DNA of 8,180 bases. It comes from Clostridiales bacterium. GTDB lineage: Bacteria; Bacillota; Clostridia; Oscillospirales; Butyricicoccaceae. The translations under genes and the position numbers were made by a program. Each line of letters opens with the position of its first letter. The stretch's first letter is position 1. Location: positions 1 to 8,180 of the forward strand of contig JANZZB010000010.1 of assembly GCA_026419635.1 (NCBI GenBank), read 5' to 3'. The notes beneath the pieces are model-generated. The model saw only the letters and a program-made list of their open reading frames with translations, had not been told where the DNA came from and ran no database searches. Positions 7,327 to 8,180 of this stretch are shown here, in pieces.

Positions 7327-7355
7327 AATATAACGCAGAAAGATTGTATTTTCAA
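7327..7355 (-). promoter_or_regulatory. Predicted sigma-A promoter of the ATPase-RCK-RCK operon
   Basis: On the minus strand TTGAAA (7355-7350) and TATATT (7332-7327) are separated by exactly 17 nt, and each box matches consensus at 5 of 6 positions. Predicted start is near 7320, leaving a leader of about 55 nt. Other TATAAT-like strings in this AT-rich region (for example at 7306-7301 and 7399-7394) lack a good -35 partner. Confidence 0.6.
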
Positions 7356-7363
7356 GTACCTAT

Positions 7364-7389
7364 AACAAATATCTTTTTAATTATTTGTT
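7364..7389. repeat. Inverted repeat next to the ATPase promoter
   Basis: AACAAATA (7364-7371) and TATTTGTT (7382-7389) form a perfect 8-bp-arm dyad with a 10-base spacer. It sits 8 bp upstream of the -35 box of the ATPase operon promoter, a position suited to an activator or repressor. Because the arms are AT-rich in AT-rich DNA, chance is a real alternative. Confidence 0.35.
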
Positions 7390-7568
7390 TAATATTATAC
7401 AATTTGCACAATGTGTTTACAGTTTACTCCTATTTATTTCCATTATTATATCATGTTTTGATTTGATATAAAGCGTTTTAGATGCTCTCTATAGTTTAAT
7501 TAGTAGAAATTGCCATAAAAGAAATGTATTTGCAAGAAAGGTTTATGAACTTATACTTCGGGCTAATG

Positions 7569-7597
7569 TTGACAGCCAAAAAGCACACATGTATAAT
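7569..7597 (+). promoter_or_regulatory. Consensus sigma-A promoter of the DRE-TIM gene
   Basis: Perfect TTGACA (7569-7574), a 17-nt spacer, and perfect TATAAT (7592-7597): all 12 consensus bases at ideal spacing. Predicted transcription start is near 7604, with a leader of about 28 nt before the ATG at 7632. A promoter this strong usually needs tight control, which fits the palindrome covering its -10 box and start site. Confidence 0.85.
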
Positions 7598-7616
7598 TGT
7601 ATACAATAATACATGT
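7587..7616. promoter_or_regulatory. 30-bp near-perfect palindrome, likely operator
   Basis: Bases 7587-7616 form a dyad in which 14 of 15 pairs match; the only mismatch is A7595 against A7608. The perfect core is ATTGTATACAAT (7596-7607), flanked by ACATGTAT on the left and ATACATGT on the right. It overlaps the -10 box and the predicted start of the consensus promoter, where a bound repressor would block RNA polymerase. The core fits the TNGT-N2-ACNA half-site pattern described for FadR-type GntR regulators, but assigning a regulator class is inference. No regulator gene is present in the window. Confidence 0.7.
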
Positions 7617-7620
7617 ATCC

Positions 7621-7627
7621 GGAGGTG
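7621..7627 (+). promoter_or_regulatory. Ribosome binding site that fixes the DRE-TIM gene start
   Basis: GGAGGTG lies just before the ATG at 7632, with 6 nt between GGAGG and the start codon. It selects this ATG over in-frame upstream ATGs at 7524 and 7545, which lie upstream of the promoter and so would not be on the transcript. Confidence 0.85.
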
Positions 7628-7631
7628 CGAC

Positions 7632-8168
7632 ATGATTAAATATGATAATAATGTAAATTTAATGGAGCAGCATGCTTATAACTATACGCTTCAGGACGTA
7701 GAAGAGCCAAATCTTTACCGTGATTTATTTCCATATACAGAGGTTCCGAAAGTTGCCTTTAACCACCGGCGTGTACCGCTGAATATGCCGAACGAAATTT
7801 GGATTACGGATACAACGTTTCGCGACGGGCAGCAGTCCCGCGCTCCCTATACTACGGAGCAGATGGTAAAAATATATGAACTTTTGCACAGGCTGAGCGG
7901 TGAAAAAGGCATTATCCGGCAAACCGAGTTTTTTGTATACAGTAAAAAAGATCGCGACGCTGTATTAAAATGTCTTGAGCTAGGCTATCAATATCCTCAG
8001 GTTACCACATGGATCAGGGCGTCGAAATCAGATTACAGAATGCTTTGCGATCTGGGTATAAAGGAAACAGGTATTCTTGTAAGCTGCTCGGATTATCATA
8101 TATTTAAAAAATTAAAAAAAGCCATTGTTTATGAGATGGACAATATTAAGAGAAGATACGGCTTATGA
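7632..8168 (+). CDS. 2-isopropylmalate/homocitrate synthase-like DRE-TIM protein, apparently truncated
   Basis: A 178-residue reading frame matching the N-terminal part of the HMGL-like (DRE-TIM metallolyase) family, which condenses acetyl-CoA with 2-oxo acids, as in leucine or lysine-type biosynthesis. Visible: a lead-in typical of a divergent LeuA-like group (residues 29-58, including FPYTEVPK and VPLNMPNEIW), then TDTTFRDGQQSR (59-70), where R64-D65 is the metal-binding/catalytic signature, QTEFFVYSKKD (97-107), TGILVSCSDYH (146-156) and FKKLKK to residue 163. After that the family pattern (normally a TR-x-x-A run and the rest of the barrel) is replaced by AIVYEMDNIKRRYGL and a stop. Full-length relatives are several hundred residues, so most of the TIM barrel is missing and this product should be inactive. 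Possible causes are a frameshift, an insertion or rearrangement near 8121, or a sequence error near an assembly end. The substrate is not assignable from this fragment. Confidence 0.75.
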   Translation: MIKYDNNVNLMEQHAYNYTLQDVEEPNLYRDLFPYTEVPKVAFNHRRVPLNMPNEIWITDTTFRDGQQSRAPYTTEQMVKIYELLHRLSGEKGIIRQTEFFVYSKKDRDAVLKCLELGYQYPQVTTWIRASKSDYRMLCDLGIKETGILVSCSDYHIFKKLKKAIVYEMDNIKRRYGL

Positions 8169-8180
8169 TATATACTGACG

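Larger units (their letters stand above)
7265..7631. other. AT-rich divergent intergenic region
   Basis: About 367 bases without a supported gene, very AT-rich. It holds the leader and promoter of the minus-strand ATPase operon, an 8-bp-arm inverted repeat next to that promoter, and the consensus promoter, palindrome and ribosome site of the plus-strand DRE-TIM gene. From about 7400 to 7560 I see no convincing gene, RNA or repeat. The region has no T-box-like or riboswitch-like leader for the DRE-TIM gene, whose predicted untranslated leader is only about 28 nt. Confidence 0.7.

Noticed and set aside
7524..7631. Upstream extension of the DRE-TIM protein from ATG 7524 or a small gene from ATG 7545
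   Set aside because: The consensus promoter (7569-7597) and palindrome lie inside this stretch, the translated extension is not family-like, and GGAGGTG selects the ATG at 7632.
7400..7631. T-box or riboswitch leader before the LeuA-like gene
   Set aside because: The predicted leader is about 28 nt, too short, and no specifier/antiterminator-like pairing or terminator was seen upstream of the start codon.
8112..8123. Programmed -1 frameshift at TTA AAA AAA (A7 slippery run)
   Set aside because: The -1 frame meets TGA at 8132-8134, only four codons later, and +1 also closes before the window end, so no productive continuation exists in this sequence.
1..8180. CRISPR arrays, tRNA/rRNA genes, insertion sequences, phage or toxin-antitoxin genes
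   Set aside because: No regularly spaced repeats, no tRNA-like cloverleaf and no transposase or integrase motifs were seen by eye on either strand.

Overview
The window looks like chromosomal DNA from a low-GC Gram-positive anaerobe, most likely a member of the Clostridia. The basis is moderate AT-richness with very AT-rich intergenic DNA, strong AGGAGG-type ribosome sites, sigma-A-type promoters with TG-extended -10 boxes, a transketolase split into two genes, and the divergent 'TDTTFRDGQQSR' form of an isopropylmalate-synthase-like protein. This placement is an inference from style and not from a marker gene.

Layout from left to right. (1) Positions 1-944 on the minus strand hold galE (UDP-glucose 4-epimerase), whose last few codons lie outside the window. 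(2) Divergent from it, 1175-2956 on the plus strand, are two directly abutting genes for the N- and C-terminal halves of transketolase, ended by a hairpin. (3) A second hairpin at 3014-3060 closes a convergent minus-strand operon of three genes that reads leftwards from about 7320. The operon encodes a 950-residue P-type ATPase whose membrane cation-site residues are of the animal Na,K-ATPase type (4412-7264), then two different RCK/TrkA-type NAD-binding proteins (3765-4415 and 3076-3744). (4) A 367-base AT-rich gap carries the operon promoter and, on the other strand, a consensus sigma-A promoter overlaid by a 30-base near-perfect palindrome. (5) That promoter drives a DRE-TIM (isopropylmalate/homocitrate synthase-like) reading frame from 7632. 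It is clearly family-like for about 163 codons and then loses the family pattern and stops at 8168, close to the window edge.

The galE and transketolase genes are ordinary sugar metabolism: galactose/UDP-sugar interconversion and the non-oxidative pentose phosphate pathway. The most interesting unit is the ATPase-RCK-RCK operon. RCK proteins normally sit on K+ channels or Trk/Ktr transporters and gate them in response to NAD(H), ATP/ADP or cyclic di-AMP. No TrkH/KtrB-type membrane partner is encoded here, and the only membrane protein in the operon is the Na,K-ATPase-like pump. A nucleotide-sensing cation-pump module is therefore a reasonable but untested hypothesis. The second point of interest is the palindrome-covered promoter in front of the apparently disrupted DRE-TIM gene.
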